Positions 20,362-28,904 of a stretch of 64,000 bases of DNA are shown piece by piece (positions within the stretch are counted from its first letter, which is position 1; each line of letters opens with the position of its first letter). Below the pieces are notes generated by a model that saw nothing but the letters and a program-made list of their open reading frames with translations, did no database searches and was not told where the DNA came from. Location: positions 1 through 64,000 of the forward strand of contig NZ_BBRH01000009.1 in the NCBI RefSeq assembly GCF_002090055.1. The letters are read 5' to 3'. The translations under genes were made by a program, and so were the position numbers. Source of the stretch: Demequina sp. NBRC 110051 (GTDB lineage: Bacteria; Actinomycetota; Actinomycetes; Actinomycetales; Demequinaceae).

Positions 20362-21215
20362 CGCAGCACCCGCTCTTCCGTGGTCAGGCGCCCGGCCCGG
20401 ATCATGAGGCGATACGCCACCACCGTCGCCGCGGCGCCCGCCACCAGCACCGTCACGCCCACCGCCGAGTTATACGCGACCAGGCTCTGGCCGCGAAAGG
20501 CGAGCATGGCGAGCACCACCCACGGCGCTGCCGCCGCGAGCCGCGCGGCATTGACCGTCCAGCTCTGGCGAGCCTCGATCTCTCCCCTGACCCGCGCATC
20601 GGCCCTCAGAAAATCCGCGAGCGTCCTGAGAGTCTGCCCCAAGTCGGTGCCACCCACCTCGCGTGTGAGGCGCAGGGTCTCGACGATGCGGTCGGCGACC
20701 GGATCCGCGAGCCGCGCCTTGAGGAGGTCGAGGCTGTCGTGGAAGCGGCCCGAGGCGCGGTAATCCTCACCGAACAGCACGAACGGCTCGCGCAGCGGGT
20801 CGGGGCCGCGGGTGCCGACCTGGGCGACCGCCTCGGGCAGCGTCAGCCCCGCGCGCACGCCCGAGGCCAGCGAGTCGACGACATCGGGCCACAGCCGGCG
20901 AGACTCGTCGGCTCGCCTGCGCGCACGGGCATTGACCAGGGCGAAAGGACCGCGCGCCGCGAGAATGCCGAACCCCACGCCCACGACCGCGGAGCCAGAG
21001 AGTCCTCCGATGAGCATCGCGACCACCAACCCCAGTCCCGTGGCCGTCGCCACGAGCGCACCGGGGGTGACGGCACCGGCGCCGGCCTGCACGAGCCGGT
21101 CACTCAGCGATGCGTGCCAGGTCGACGCGCGGCGAGGCTCCACCGGCGGAGCCCAGAAGGACCACCACACCAAGAAGACTCCCAGCCCGGCGACGAGTCC
21201 CCATAGTGCGCCCAT
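20358..21215 (-). CDS. tadB: Tad pilus inner-membrane protein TadB (GspF family)
   Basis: 285 aa T2SSF-domain protein. LASGVRAGLTLPEAVAQV and EVGGTDLGQTLRTLADFLRAD match the cytoplasmic helical repeat of TadB. The ATG at 21215 comes one base after the cpaF stop codon, so it is normally translated together with cpaF. Because cpaF is interrupted, this gene and the rest of the pilus operon are now cut off from the promoter upstream of cpaF. Confidence 0.9.
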   Translation of the reverse strand: MGALWGLVAGLGVFLVWWSFWAPPVEPRRASTWHASLSDRLVQAGAGAVTPGALVATATGLGLVVAMLIGGLSGSAVVGVGFGILAARGPFALVNARARRRADESRRLWPDVVDSLASGVRAGLTLPEAVAQVGTRGPDPLREPFVLFGEDYRASGRFHDSLDLLKARLADPVADRIVETLRLTREVGGTDLGQTLRTLADFLRADARVRGEIEARQSWTVNAARLAAAAPWVVLAMLAFRGQSLVAYNSAVGVTVLVAGAAATVVAYRLMIRAGRLTTEERVLR

Positions 21216-21216
21216 G

Positions 21217-22051
21217 TCAGATCCCCAGGAGGTCCTCGACCCGGAAACCGGCACGGGTGAAGCGCTCCTCGCCCGGCGGGAACCCACCCGCACGCACCAG
21301 CCGCTCGCCGTCGTGACGGAACACGTCCGAGGTTTCGACGACCCCGTTCTCGACCCGGCCCGTCACCCCGACGATCTCGCGCACGCGCCGCGCGCCGCGC
21401 GAGTCGATGTCGAGGTGCACCACGAGGTCGAGGGCCGATGCCACAGTCGGCACCACGAACCGGTCCGACACGTTCTCGCCGGCGAGCAGCGGTAGGGTGC
21501 ACATCTTGACGATGGCGTCACGCGCCGAGTTCGCGTGGATGGTCGACATGCCTGGTAATCCCGCATTCAAGGCGACGAGCATGTCGAGCGCCTCGGCCTC
21601 GCGCACCTCTCCCACGATGATGCGGCTGGGGCGCATGCGCAGCGCCTCCTTCACCAGGCGCCTGAGCGGAATCTCGCCCGTGCCCTCGAGCGACGGTTGG
21701 CGGCATTGCAGCGCCACCCAGTCGCGCCCAGGCAGGCGCAGCTCGAACACCTCCTCGCACGACACCACGCGTTCCCGCGGCGGGATGGCGCCAGCGAGGG
21801 CATTGACCATGGTCGTCTTGCCCGCCTGCGTCGCGCCCGAGACCACAATGTTGAGCCCCGCCTCCACCGCCGCGGACAGGAACGCCGCCGCCTGACGGGT
21901 GAGGGAGCCGAGACCCACCATGTCGTCGACGTGGCTCGCGCGCACGATGAACTTGCGAATGTTGACGGCCCAGTGGCGGTGGGTCACGTCCGGGATGACG
22001 ACGTGGAGGCGTTCGCCGCCGGGAAGCGTCGCATCGACGAAGGGGCTGCTG
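21217..22051 (-). pseudogene. cpaF: 3' part of split cpaF (tadA): ATPase domain of Tad pilus motor
   Basis: About 278 codons continuing the frame broken at 29679. It holds the whole catalytic core: Walker A GATQAGKTT, then Asp/Walker B and His boxes in IIVGEVREAEALDML and STIHANSARDAI. The joining residues are DLS-SPFVDATLPGGERLH. The fragment has no start codon or ribosome site of its own. An antisense reading frame through the recombinase gene happens to stay open upstream to 22347, which I take as a GC-rich coincidence. One copy of GGCCGATGC lies inside at 21433. Confidence 0.88.
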
Positions 22052-22056
22052 AGGTC
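22052..22056. other. Attachment site, left junction
   Basis: AGGTC on the plus strand (GACCT in the cpaF reading direction). Only the pattern GA(C/T)CT is shared with the right junction, which is typical of large serine recombinases, whose crossover core can be 2 bp. The recombinase gene starts 22 nt further in. Confidence 0.65.
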
Positions 22057-22077
22057 GAAACATGAGAAAATACATAC

Positions 22078-23607
22078 ATGGGAAACGAGGAATCGGGCAG
22101 CGTCAGGGCGGCGATCTACTGCCGCATATCTAGGGACCGCGCTGGCGGCGGGCTGGGCGTCGAGAGGCAAGAGGCCGACTGTCGCGCGCTGGCCGAACGC
22201 CTCGGGTGGGAGGTCGTCGCGGTGTACGTGGACAACGACATCAGCGCCTACTCCGGCGCTCCCCGACCCCAGTACCGCGAGATGCTCGCCGCCGTCGATG
22301 CCAAGCGTGTCAGCGGCATCGTCGCGTGGCACACCGACCGCCTGCACCGACGGGCGACGGAACTCGAGGAGTTCGTGGCCGTGGCCGAGCGCAACGACCT
22401 ACAGGTCCAGACGGTGACGGCGGGGACCATCGACCTCACGACGGCCTCGGGCCGCATGGTGGCGCGCATGCTCGGCGCCGCCGCACAGCACGAGGTGGAC
22501 CATGCCCGCGAGCGCATGAAGCGCGCCAAGGCCCAGATGGCGGCTGACGGGAAGTACCGGGGAGGCCCTAGGCCCTATGGGTTCGAGAAGGACGGCCTCA
22601 CGATCCGCGAGCACGAGGCTGCAGTGGTTCGCGAGGCCACCGAGTCGATCATCGCGGGCCGCTCTCTACGAGCCATTGCACGCGAACTCAACGAGCGCGG
22701 ATTGCAAGCCAAGCGCGAAACCTACGTGAAGGACGCCAAGGGCGGTCGCGTCAAGGACGCCGCAGGCAAGTATCGGATGACCTCGAAACAGGTCGAGTGG
22801 ACCTATGCCCGGCTTCGCGATGTGCTCGTGCGGCCCAGGAACTGCGGACTGCTCGCACACGGTCGAGCCGACCGAGGCGACCTCCAGATCGTGGGCAAGG
22901 CCACCTGGCCCGCGATCATCGACGAGGAGACATGGAGGGCTTGCTACACGCTGCTCATCGACACCTCCCGCCGCAACCAGCAGAACACCGCGACCCGCTG
23001 GCTCGGCTCGGGCATCTACGTGTGCGGCATCTGCGGCGGCAACGTCCGCGTGACCGCCATCGGCGGCACCGCCGCGCGCAAGAACCAGGTGCGCCAATAT
23101 CACTACCGCTGCGAGGCGTCGGCCCACCTGACGGTGCGCCAGAGCCTCGTGGACGACTACGTGCGCGACGTCGTGGCCGAGCGAATTCGCGACCCTCGTG
23201 TCGCCGCAGCCATGCAGCCCGAGGACACCATGATCGCCGTCGACCGCGACCGCAGAGCGGTGCTTTCCGCACGGCTCGAGGCCTTCGAGAACGACTACGC
23301 CAACGGCGTCACCTCAGGTGCTCAACTCGCCAAGGCGAGCGCTCAGGTGACCTCTGAACTGACGGCCATCGACACCCGACTGTCGGCGGCGCTTCAGCAA
23401 GGCGCAGCGTCCACGATCCTCGCGACAGCCGACCCCGGCCAGTCCTTCATCGACGCCCCTATCGATGTGCAGCGCGCCGTCCTGGCCGCAGTCCTCCGCG
23501 TCGAGATCCTGCCGGTGGGACGTGGCGCGTCCCGCCGCCCGGTGCACGAGCGACTGCTGCTCACGCCGGTGGGCGCCGAAACGGAAACCGCGCATATCGC
23601 CGTGTGA
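22078..23607 (+). CDS. Large serine recombinase (integrase)
   Basis: 509 aa. The resolvase domain has the catalytic Ser in YCRISRD (Ser18), the HTDRLHR segment and the conserved Arg cluster. A Recombinase domain follows (about 155-290), then a zinc ribbon beginning CGICGG near residue 319 with a later Cys, then a coiled-coil region (about 390-450), the standard large-serine-integrase layout. It integrates and excises the element at att sites. Position immediately inside the left junction fits this. TGAGAAAAT at 22063-22071 may belong to its promoter; the same nonamer recurs at 23711. Confidence 0.93.
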   Translation: MGNEESGSVRAAIYCRISRDRAGGGLGVERQEADCRALAERLGWEVVAVYVDNDISAYSGAPRPQYREMLAAVDAKRVSGIVAWHTDRLHRRATELEEFVAVAERNDLQVQTVTAGTIDLTTASGRMVARMLGAAAQHEVDHARERMKRAKAQMAADGKYRGGPRPYGFEKDGLTIREHEAAVVREATESIIAGRSLRAIARELNERGLQAKRETYVKDAKGGRVKDAAGKYRMTSKQVEWTYARLRDVLVRPRNCGLLAHGRADRGDLQIVGKATWPAIIDEETWRACYTLLIDTSRRNQQNTATRWLGSGIYVCGICGGNVRVTAIGGTAARKNQVRQYHYRCEASAHLTVRQSLVDDYVRDVVAERIRDPRVAAAMQPEDTMIAVDRDRRAVLSARLEAFENDYANGVTSGAQLAKASAQVTSELTAIDTRLSAALQQGAASTILATADPGQSFIDAPIDVQRAVLAAVLRVEILPVGRGASRRPVHERLLLTPVGAETETAHIAV

Positions 23608-23865
23608 GCCACTTTTGCCACGCTTGCGGTTCGGACTAGGCGTAGCGCGAGAAGGTGCCGCAGATCGGCGCACATGGCCGTTGGTGCCCATGGTGCGGCG
23701 CGGCCAGATGTGAGAAAATGAATCTAGGAATGGCCCGAGCCAAGAAATCCAGACGGGCCAACGCGCGACAGGGACGACCCCTCAAATGAGGTAGCGCGGA
23801 CAACGAGGCTCCCCCAGGGCCCACCGGCCTTCGGCACACATCCGGTGGACGACCCAGGGAGAATC
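23608..23865. other. Control region between recombinase and rep operon
   Basis: 258 bp without a convincing gene. It holds a second TGAGAAAAT (23711-23719) like that before the recombinase, and an inverted repeat CCACCGG (23821-23827) / CCGGTGG (23842-23848) just upstream of the excisionase-like gene. Promoter and operator for the rep operon are probably here. This is inferred. Confidence 0.35.
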
Positions 23866-24144
23866 ATGTCCACCCAGGACACCCACCGTTCCAGCGCCTC
23901 TCTCATGACCCTGCAGGGCATGGCCGACCACCTCGACGTGTCGGAGCGCACCATCCGCAACTGGATCACCCGCGGATACTTCAACGCCTACAAGGTCCGT
24001 GGCCGACGCGGCTATTTCGTGCGGCCCTCCGAAGTTTCGGCGGCACTCAAGGAGCACGCCACCTCTGGAGCGATGCGCACCGGCACGACCGCCTTCGGCC
24101 CCAAGGGCAAGGTCGTCACCATCGACGCTGAGGTGGTCGAGTGA
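23866..24144 (+). CDS. Excisionase-like HTH DNA-binding protein
   Basis: 92 aa. MTLQGMADHLDVSERTIRNWITRGYFNAYKVRGRRGYFVRPSEV is a MerR/excisionase-type winged helix-turn-helix. Proteins of this kind act as recombination directionality factors or as repressors of the rep operon. The ATG at 23866 has AGGGAG upstream. The next gene starts inside its stop codon (GTGA). Which of the two roles it plays cannot be told from sequence. Confidence 0.8.
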   Translation: MSTQDTHRSSASLMTLQGMADHLDVSERTIRNWITRGYFNAYKVRGRRGYFVRPSEVSAALKEHATSGAMRTGTTAFGPKGKVVTIDAEVVE

Positions 24145-24248
24145 CCCCCGCCGAGGCTGCTGCAGCCATGCCGCCCCTCACTCCCGAACAGGTCGCCCGC
24201 GTGGCGGCCCTGCTGAGCAGCGCGAGCTCGAAGGGCGGTGCACGGTGA
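24141..24248 (+). CDS. 35-aa microprotein in rep operon
   Basis: A 36-codon frame from GTG 24141 to TGA 24248, encoding an Ala-rich N-terminus then LTPEQVARVAALLSSA. It overlaps the gene before (GTGA) and the gene after (GTGA), which is the best evidence that it is translated. Short LTPEQ-type proteins occur at this place in other actinobacterial elements as far as I recall. The function is unknown; it may only be a coupling leader. Confidence 0.6.
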   Translation: MTPAEAAAAMPPLTPEQVARVAALLSSASSKGGAR

Positions 24249-25225
24249 CCCTCAACATGGACGACGGCGAACGCTGGCTGGCCGAGTTCTTCCCTCCACC
24301 GATCATCGGAGACTGGGCAGACGGCGCGATCCGCGTCGCCTCCCTGTCACCGGGTGACGGCTGGGTGGAGTGGCCCAGGGGCATCAGACCCGACCAGGCG
24401 ACGACTCGCCAGTTCGGCCACCGGTTCCACGAGGCCGTGGCCAATGGCCTGGCTCTCGAAGCAGCGAGCGCGGATGTGTTCGTGTGTCCTTACCTCCACC
24501 CAGACCGACGGAGGAAGGGGCAGGCCACCCGGCGACGGCACATCCATGCCGACGTCGATGGGCCGCTGGACCTCGAGCAGACCAGGGCGCTGGGAGCGTT
24601 CGCCGTCGCGTCCGGCACAAAGACCGCTGAAGGGCCGCACGGTCATGTGTACGTGCGGCTGGACGCCGAAGTAGACGCCCACATGCACCACGCCCTGTGT
24701 GTGGGGCTGGGCCGGCTGGTCGGCGGCGCAGCGTGGGACTCCTCGAAGGCATCCGACGAGGACGTTCTGCGCCCCGTGGGGACGCTGAACTATAAGCACG
24801 ACCCGCCCGCACGTGTTCGATGGCTGATCGAGCCCGATGAGCCGAGCGTCTACACCTGGCCAGTACTGGACCTCATGCACCGCCTCGGCATCCGATGGGA
24901 TGACGTGGAGAGTGATCGCGAGCGCTCGCAGCGGGCGCGGCGGTCGTGGGGCACGGAGCCGTTCTTCGACGCTCACCGCCGAGATGTCCTACTCGCCCAG
25001 ATCGCCAACGCTCCTGAGACGACGCGCAACACGACGCTCTACGGGCTATCGAAGGACACCTGGCGGGGCTGGCTCAGGCGGGCGCCGGGCAAACGCGAGA
25101 AGGCCGCTGAGATTGTGACTCGGCTGGTGGCAGCTGCTGGTGTCGCGGGTTTGTCGCCATCCGAAGCCGAGACCACCGTGCTGTCGGCTCAGCGGGCCGT
25201 GATCGAGGAGGAGGAGCTCGCGTGA
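24245..25225 (+). CDS. AEP-type primase/replication initiator
   Basis: 326 aa. Motifs of archaeo-eukaryotic primase-like replication proteins are visible: HIHADVDG (paired acidic metal ligands, near residue 99), GPHGHVYVRL (the sxH motif) and DVLRPVGTLNYKH (the R-P-GT-N-K motif). It probably primes or initiates replication of the excised element. The GTG start overlaps the microprotein stop; the end overlaps the ATPase gene (GTGA). Confidence 0.8.
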   Translation: MTLNMDDGERWLAEFFPPPIIGDWADGAIRVASLSPGDGWVEWPRGIRPDQATTRQFGHRFHEAVANGLALEAASADVFVCPYLHPDRRRKGQATRRRHIHADVDGPLDLEQTRALGAFAVASGTKTAEGPHGHVYVRLDAEVDAHMHHALCVGLGRLVGGAAWDSSKASDEDVLRPVGTLNYKHDPPARVRWLIEPDEPSVYTWPVLDLMHRLGIRWDDVESDRERSQRARRSWGTEPFFDAHRRDVLLAQIANAPETTRNTTLYGLSKDTWRGWLRRAPGKREKAAEIVTRLVAAAGVAGLSPSEAETTVLSAQRAVIEEEELA

Positions 25226-26388
25226 ATGTAGATGACATGCACAGCGAAGGACCCCAAGACTCCGACGACGATGAGCGGGCACGTCATCACGCAGAGCAAG
25301 TTCGTGCCCGCGCCGACGAGATGGGCGTCACCGCTGAGGCGGCGGTGCTCCATGCGCGGCGCATGTCCGAGCGAGATGCCCACCGTTGGGACGGGCGGGG
25401 AGGAGAGGAGTACGACCCGTTCCAGCCGAAGCCCGAGCCGGTGGTGGGCTTTGTGGAGGGGCTCGACCGGCGACTTCTCCCGCCAGGAGCCCGCGCGATG
25501 CTCTTTGGCACCCGCGAGTGCTTGAAGTCGTGGCTGTGGCTGTGGCTCACGTTTCAACTGCTGCGGGATGGCAAGCGGGTGCTGGTGCTCGACTACGAGA
25601 TGGGGTACCAGGCGATCATGGAGCGGCTGTGGAACATCTGCCAGTGGGCGGGCGTGCCGTGGGACAGCCTGGCCCTCGACAGCCTGCGCGTCATCGAGCA
25701 CCCGCCGATGAACGTCAGCGAGGCTGCCATGAAGGGCATCGCGCGAGGCTTGGGAGGACCACCCGACATGCTCGTGGTGGACTCCATCGACCGCGCCATC
25801 GGTGCGGGCGGCGGCAACACCAACGACGACCAGAGCGTGACGCTGTGGCTCGACGGCACGTTGACGCCCATGCGCGACCGCTGGAAGTCAGTGGTGTCCG
25901 TACTCATCTCGCACAACCCCAAGGGCTCTCCTGAGACGGACGATCCCATCGGCTCACAACGGGCCGGTTCTGAGATGGACGTGCTCCTGAACGTCGTGCT
26001 CGATTACTCCCCCAGCCCCACCCGAGAAGGCAGATCGCACCTGCGACTGACCAAGGACAGGCACTCGTGGATTGATGTCCCACGCGGCACCAAGGCCCTG
26101 GCGTTCACGATGGGGCGACGGCGGGAGCCCGCTCTTCGGCTGACCGTCCAAGACGACGGAGAGGGCAACGTAGACGCCGAGTTGAGGCCCGAGTGGAGGC
26201 CAGATCAGGAATCCGCACTGGTGGCTGTATTGAGGGTCCAGCCCGGGCGTCAGATGACCATAGAAAAGGCACGCCGCGCTCTCGACATTCACCCCAATAC
26301 GTTCACGAAGATGACCGACGCCATGCACGCTGCTGGCGTGATTCTCAAGGAGCCGAGGAAGGGTGTTCGTCTGCCCGCCGAGGAGTGA
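25222..26388 (+). CDS. RepA-like AAA/RecA-fold ATPase with winged-helix C-terminus
   Basis: 388 aa. A RecA-like core has a loosened P-loop (GTRECLKSW: Lys-Ser kept, Gly before Lys replaced by Leu), LVLDYEMG, Walker B MLVVDSID and a later SHNPKG sensor. This matches the RepA/AAA_25 family of replicative helicase-like proteins found next to AEP primases. The last ~70 residues (TIEKARRALDIHPNTFTKMTDAM) look like a winged-helix DNA-binding part. It should unwind or load at the element origin. Coupled to the primase by GTGA. Confidence 0.8.
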   Translation: MNVDDMHSEGPQDSDDDERARHHAEQVRARADEMGVTAEAAVLHARRMSERDAHRWDGRGGEEYDPFQPKPEPVVGFVEGLDRRLLPPGARAMLFGTRECLKSWLWLWLTFQLLRDGKRVLVLDYEMGYQAIMERLWNICQWAGVPWDSLALDSLRVIEHPPMNVSEAAMKGIARGLGGPPDMLVVDSIDRAIGAGGGNTNDDQSVTLWLDGTLTPMRDRWKSVVSVLISHNPKGSPETDDPIGSQRAGSEMDVLLNVVLDYSPSPTREGRSHLRLTKDRHSWIDVPRGTKALAFTMGRRREPALRLTVQDDGEGNVDAELRPEWRPDQESALVAVLRVQPGRQMTIEKARRALDIHPNTFTKMTDAMHAAGVILKEPRKGVRLPAEE

Positions 26389-26423
26389 ACGGATGGCTGC
26401 TTGAACGGCAAATGGCACGACGT

Positions 26424-26454
26424 GGGGACCCCCACCACGAAGTGGGGGGTCCCC
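26424..26454. terminator. Strong inverted repeat after the rep operon
   Basis: GGGGACCCCCAC (26424-26435) pairs with GTGGGGGGTCCCC (26442-26454) around a 6-nt loop. It lies between convergent genes ending at 26388 and 26504. There is no T-tract. It may terminate the rep operon or be part of the adjoining origin-like region. Confidence 0.55.
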
Positions 26455-26458
26455 GTAC

Positions 26459-26506
26459 GTACGGATAGATTCTCTAGGGGACGGTACGGATGTACGGATA
26501 ACCCTA
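26459..26506. other. Iteron-like repeats, candidate element origin
   Basis: GTACGGAT occurs three times (26459-26466, 26484-26491, 26492-26499), the last two directly in tandem. CTAGGG and CCCTAG bracket the tandem pair (26474-26479 and 26501-26506). Iterons close to a replication module suggest a replication origin; the position next to the strong hairpin supports this. An operator is the other reading. Confidence 0.4.
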
Positions 26507-26710
26507 GAAGCCCACCCGAGGGTCGTACCAAGGAGTGCGCATCTCACGCGGAAGAGGCTGGCCGGGGGCGACGAGACCACGCCCTTCCCACATGGCTCGG
26601 TCCACTGCCCGCCACTCGGGATCCCACGGCCCTGAATTGCCCGACGCCGTAATTCCGTCGCGAACGTAGCCGGACAGATCAGCTGAGGGCCGGGGACTAT
26701 CGGAGGTCAT
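26504..26710 (-). CDS. Small hypothetical protein
   Basis: 68 aa, polar, with WDPEWRAVDRAMWEGRGL near the middle. The ATG overlaps the stop of the gene before it (ATGA), so the pair is coupled. No family recognised. It may be a small accessory or regulatory protein of the element. Confidence 0.6.
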   Translation of the reverse strand: MTSDSPRPSADLSGYVRDGITASGNSGPWDPEWRAVDRAMWEGRGLVAPGQPLPREMRTPWYDPRVGF

Positions 26711-26928
26711 CGCGCACCACCAATCCGTGCACGCCAGCGCTGAGCGGCAGCTGCTGAGGCGAAGCCGCGCGGACCCTTCTGCCGGGCACGTGCCAGAGCG
26801 GCGCTGATGCCCTGCTCCTGGCCCTTGCGGACGCGCTCACGGCGGGCGGCACGCTCGGATGCGCTGTGCGTCGAGAACGGCGTGGTGGCCGTGTACGAGT
26901 CGTAGTTCGGGGTGGGGGTGCTGGTCAT
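26707..26928 (-). CDS. Small basic hypothetical protein
   Basis: 73 aa, very Arg/Ala-rich at the C-terminus (ERAARRERVRKGQEQGISAALARARQKG). A good ribosome site (GAGGAGG) precedes the ATG at 26928; a longer frame to 27021 has none. The charge suggests nucleic-acid binding. It is first of a two-gene minus-strand operon with a dyad at 27003-27023 in front. No family recognised. Confidence 0.6.
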   Translation of the reverse strand: MTSTPTPNYDSYTATTPFSTHSASERAARRERVRKGQEQGISAALARARQKGPRGFASAAAAQRWRARIGGAR

Positions 26929-27002
26929 GGGAGGCCTCCTCAGCCGATCCTGGGTCGAGGACCGGGTGGACCGGCTGGCACCCTGACCGCACCCGGACCT
27001 CA

Positions 27003-27023
27003 CTGTTAAGCATATCTTCACAG
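27003..27023. promoter_or_regulatory. Operator-like dyad in divergent promoter region
   Basis: CTGTTAAG and CTTCACAG form near-symmetric arms of a 21-bp dyad centred on ATAT, in an AT-rich stretch between two divergently read genes. This is the kind of site a small repressor would use. Confidence 0.45.
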
Positions 27024-27081
27024 TTGTCCGTTTTACCCTTCAGGAGGGCTAACGTAGTACGCTTCGACCTAAGGGCGAGAG

Positions 27082-27729
27082 GTGATCCCACCCCACCCCG
27101 ACGTACGTGGCGAGCGTCAGATTTCGCCACTGCCGCTGGACCACGGGCCGGGCTTGAGCATTGGTCACGCCATGCCCCCTCGCCTCGCCCCACGCATCAC
27201 CACCCTCGCCCAGTTGCAGCGCGATACGCCTCCCAAGCCTGGCGAGAAGGGCTACGCCGACAAGCGCTCGCCCACCGAGGAAGAAGCCCTGCTGATCGAG
27301 CGGGCTCCCGACCAAGACCTGTGGGCCACCGTGCTCGCCACCGCGTGCCCTCACGGCCACAGCCATGCGCCGCACGTGAGCCCCCGGCCCTCCCCCGCTG
27401 GCGAGCCGTGCTGGACCTTTCAGCGCGACGGCGTGGACGCCGTGTGTAACGCCCGCATGGAGGCTGCAGGATTCACCACGCGCCCGTCCGCAAAGTCGAT
27501 GAGCGCGACCCGTCCGAAGTGGAGCGGCAAGGACCGCGAGAAGGCCGCACAGGCAGGTCCCGGCTCCACTCGAACCAGGCGACAGATCGGCCCGCCGTTC
27601 GTGCATCCCGGCGCGGCCTCGATGCGCGAACTCGAGCGACGCCACCCCAACCGCCACCAGCCCAGCGACTCGGGACGCGACAGCGCGCCGGGCGGGGCGT
27701 TCGGACACCAGCAGAAGGACGAGCGATGA
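27082..27729 (+). CDS. Hypothetical protein of the element
   Basis: 215 aa from the GTG at 27082, which has GGGCGAGAG before it; an ATG at 27172 is an alternative giving 185 aa. It has one region with Cys/His residues (ACPHGHSHAPH, then PCWTF, then VCNARMEAAGF) that could bind zinc, and a basic C-terminal half. No family recognised. It is coupled by ATGA to the next gene, so the two likely work together. Confidence 0.55.
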   Translation: MIPPHPDVRGERQISPLPLDHGPGLSIGHAMPPRLAPRITTLAQLQRDTPPKPGEKGYADKRSPTEEEALLIERAPDQDLWATVLATACPHGHSHAPHVSPRPSPAGEPCWTFQRDGVDAVCNARMEAAGFTTRPSAKSMSATRPKWSGKDREKAAQAGPGSTRTRRQIGPPFVHPGAASMRELERRHPNRHQPSDSGRDSAPGGAFGHQQKDER

Positions 27730-28904
27730 CACCCAAGGACCGCGCCTCCGTCGTGGGGACCATTAACCGCATCATGAGCGCCGAGGAGCGGCTTAGCGCC
27801 GCCGAAGAGGAGCGCGAGCGCAGCCTCACTGTGGACCTCGTGCCCATGCCGGGCATCGAGGGCGACGGGGAGGAGACGACCGAGCACTACCGCGCCTGCG
27901 AGTCGTGCGGCGTGGCCGTGGCGGTGGACACGCTCGTGAACGGCACCGACAACCGGGGCAAGGTGAAGCCCGCGCACTGGGCACCCACCGAGGCCCCACG
28001 CATCAACGTCCACGCCTTCGACAAGGAGAAGGGCCAGGCCCCTCGCGGTCTGCCCGGCAGCGGCTTCGCGTTCTTGGGATTCAGCAGGTGCGAGAACTGC
28101 CGGCGTCTGGCGCACCTGGCAGCCGTGAGCGCAGTGGACCCCGACTCCACCAGCCGCCTGCACGCCCTCGAAGCCATGCGGATGATGGGTGCGGAGGTGC
28201 CCGCCGTGCCGTACGACCCGACGAAGGGCGCCATGGCTCAGGAGTGGGTGCATCCGGCCCTCGTGAGGGACCTAGCACGCATCGGCCTGCACGCACGGTT
28301 CTCGCGCCGGTACGGGCCTGTCATGAGCGCCGAGGCCGACGAGGAGACCCACGGCGGCAAGCGCGAGCCGCAGACCTGCTCCCGCACGCCGTGGAGCCAC
28401 ATCCCCGCCGACGACGACCTGCGCGACCAGTTCCGCGCCGCACTCGGGGCGCACATGATGCGCATGAGCGGGCCGCGCGAGCACCCGTGCCCGACCGAGG
28501 GGTGCGCGATGTGCGGGCTGGGCTCCATCCCCGCGCCGTACGACGCCGAGCCGTGGACAGCCGTGCGCTACACACGCGCGGGGCTGGGGCAGGTGGGCCG
28601 TGGGCCGCGACGGCAGGACGGCCAGGCGGCGGAGTCGATGCGGGTGATCGAGCACGGACACCTGTGCCCCGTGTGCTGGCGGGCCTGCCTCGAAGTGGCC
28701 GAGGACAGGGGCGGGCGCCCCGAGCCGTCCTACACCGCGATGGAGCGCGCCGTGATGCGGGCTACGGGCACGCTGGGGAAGTACGAGCGCAACCCGTATG
28801 AGGTGCAGATCAGCGGCCTACGTGGCTGGGCGACCATGCCCGACGGCAAGCGCAGCCCCTCGAAGGAGCCGTGGGCGCACCTCGACCTCACTCGTCTGGC
28901 GTAG
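27726..28904 (+). CDS. Hypothetical multi-zinc-knuckle protein
   Basis: 392 aa. Four separate CxxC-type clusters are visible: CESCG (near residue 58), CENC (near 122), CPTEGCAMCG (near 255) and CPVCW (near 313). Zinc-ribbon folds are therefore likely. No catalytic motif is recognised. It starts inside the stop codon of the preceding gene. It is the largest unknown gene of the element and a candidate cargo or packaging/regulatory function. Its end overlaps the end of the convergent AbiV gene by 17 bp. Confidence 0.6.
   Translation: MTPKDRASVVGTINRIMSAEERLSAAEEERERSLTVDLVPMPGIEGDGEETTEHYRACESCGVAVAVDTLVNGTDNRGKVKPAHWAPTEAPRINVHAFDKEKGQAPRGLPGSGFAFLGFSRCENCRRLAHLAAVSAVDPDSTSRLHALEAMRMMGAEVPAVPYDPTKGAMAQEWVHPALVRDLARIGLHARFSRRYGPVMSAEADEETHGGKREPQTCSRTPWSHIPADDDLRDQFRAALGAHMMRMSGPREHPCPTEGCAMCGLGSIPAPYDAEPWTAVRYTRAGLGQVGRGPRRQDGQAAESMRVIEHGHLCPVCWRACLEVAEDRGGRPEPSYTAMERAVMRATGTLGKYERNPYEVQISGLRGWATMPDGKRSPSKEPWAHLDLTRLA

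Noticed and set aside
21217-22347. CpaF 3' half read as a complete 376-aa protein starting at 22347
   Set aside because: The first ~98 codons are antisense to the serine recombinase and unlike CpaF; the true N-terminus is found at 30070.
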